NCBI GenBank assembly: GCA_029254005.1
Contig: JAQWYJ010000066.1
Coordinates: 1 to 64,000, forward strand
Direction: 5' to 3'
DNA: 64,000 nucleotides
Source of the DNA: Porticoccaceae bacterium
GTDB taxonomy: Bacteria; Pseudomonadota; Gammaproteobacteria; Pseudomonadales; Porticoccaceae
The position numbers and the translations under genes are program-made. The notes below the pieces were generated by a model that was given only the letters and a program-made list of their open reading frames with translations, had not been told where the DNA came from and ran no database searches. Positions 63,654 to 64,000 of the stretch are shown here, in pieces (the stretch's first letter is position 1; each line of letters starts with the position of its first letter).

Positions 63654-64000
63654 CTAACTATTGTCAATAATATTTTGATAATCATCCGCATCAATCAACT
63701 CACCTAAAGATTCATCATCAGCCAAACGGACACGAAATAACCAGCCGTCAATGTAAGACGATTGGTTGATTAATTCAGGCTCATCCTCTAATCCAAGATT
63801 TACCTCAATAACCTCCCCGGTTATTGGCGCATAAATGTCCGAAGCCGCTTTTACGGACTCAACAACGGCAACTTCAGTACCGGCATCGATTAATGTGCCT
63901 ACATCAGGCAACTCAACATAGACTACATCACCAAGAGATTCTTGTGCAAATTCAGTTATACCGACTGTCGCTGTGCCATCACTGTCTAACCTGACCCACT
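63654..64000 (-). CDS. gcvH: Glycine cleavage system H protein, partial (5' end beyond window)
   Basis: The C-terminal 115 codons of GcvH, the lipoyl carrier of the glycine cleavage complex. The frame is open to the window edge and includes [19 protein letters not shown] and the lipoylation site VESVKAASD (Lys). The C-terminus GWLFRVRL matches the family. Neighbouring gcv genes would lie to the right. Confidence 0.95.
   Translation of the reverse strand, partial: WVRLDSDGTATVGITEFAQESLGDVVYVELPDVGTLIDAGTEVAVVESVKAASDIYAPITGEVIEVNLGLEDEPELINQSSYIDGWLFRVRLADDESLGELIDADDYQNIIDNS

Noticed and set aside
1-64000. CRISPR array, prophage, insertion sequence, defence island, tRNA or rRNA
   Set aside because: No repeat-spacer pattern, transposase, integrase, phage structural gene or cloverleaf sequence was seen; gene order is that of a conserved chromosome.

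Overview
The window comes from a gammaproteobacterium. Gene blocks follow the order known from Pseudomonas and relatives: yibN-grxC-secB, ntrC-ntrB beside a glutamine synthetase, typA, gpmI-envC-ctp, parC-parE-yqiA-cpdA-DUF1249-nudF-tolC, and rppH-ptsP-lgt-thyA-folA. The moderate AT richness, a eukaryote-type glutamine synthetase, an ArsJ arsenate detoxification pair, PPi-dependent phosphofructokinase and a possible DMSP-type acyl-CoA gene pair suggest a marine heterotroph of the Cellvibrionales/SAR92 kind. That placement is inference. I see no tRNA, rRNA, insertion sequence, phage or CRISPR array; this is ordinary chromosome.

Layout. 1-1.2 kb: the end of an acyl-CoA ligase and a crotonase. 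1.2-6.3 kb: phoR-phoB (minus) divergent from a SlyD-like FKBP, then GAPDH-arsJ. 6.4-9.8 kb: a conserved small protein, an NYN protein with a HutC-type regulator, sprT/GIY-YIG and a PHP phosphatase. 9.9-11.2 kb: yibN-grxC-secB. 11.3-15.1 kb: ntrC, ntrB and type II glutamine synthetase. 15.1-17.9 kb: a sigma54 control region, a ThiI rhodanese-domain remnant and typA. 17.9-25.7 kb: housekeeping and metabolic genes (degenerate GGDEF protein, tag, pip, dtd, mpl, pfp, 2-hydroxyacid dehydrogenase, DUF1295). 26-30.4 kb: an RND exporter and uup. 30.5-34.7 kb: gpmI-envC-ctp. 34.7-43.2 kb: parC to tolC. 43.2-46.7 kb: waaA and two surface-glycan transferases. 46.8-51.3 kb: ilvE, argA, ilvD. 51.4-56.6 kb: a six-gene TonB/ExbBD system. 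56.9-64 kb: folA-thyA-lgt, an NRDE protein, ptsP-rppH, a HAD phosphatase and the 3' part of gcvH.

The best signals are regulatory. A Pho-box-like sequence with a correctly spaced -10 precedes phoB, and a better one precedes GAPDH-arsJ. This predicts that arsenate export is switched on by phosphate starvation through the adjacent PhoBR. The glutamine synthetase has an exact-consensus sigma54 promoter with two NtrC-like sites 31 bp apart, and ntrBC carries an NtrC box over its own -10. In this locus a type II enzyme occupies the usual place of GlnA, and the neighbouring thiI has been reduced to its rhodanese domain with no normal start codon.

Starts were moved inward from the longest reading frame wherever a Shine-Dalgarno sequence, family alignment or operon overlap favoured it. 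All family assignments are from reading the translations; no database search was run.
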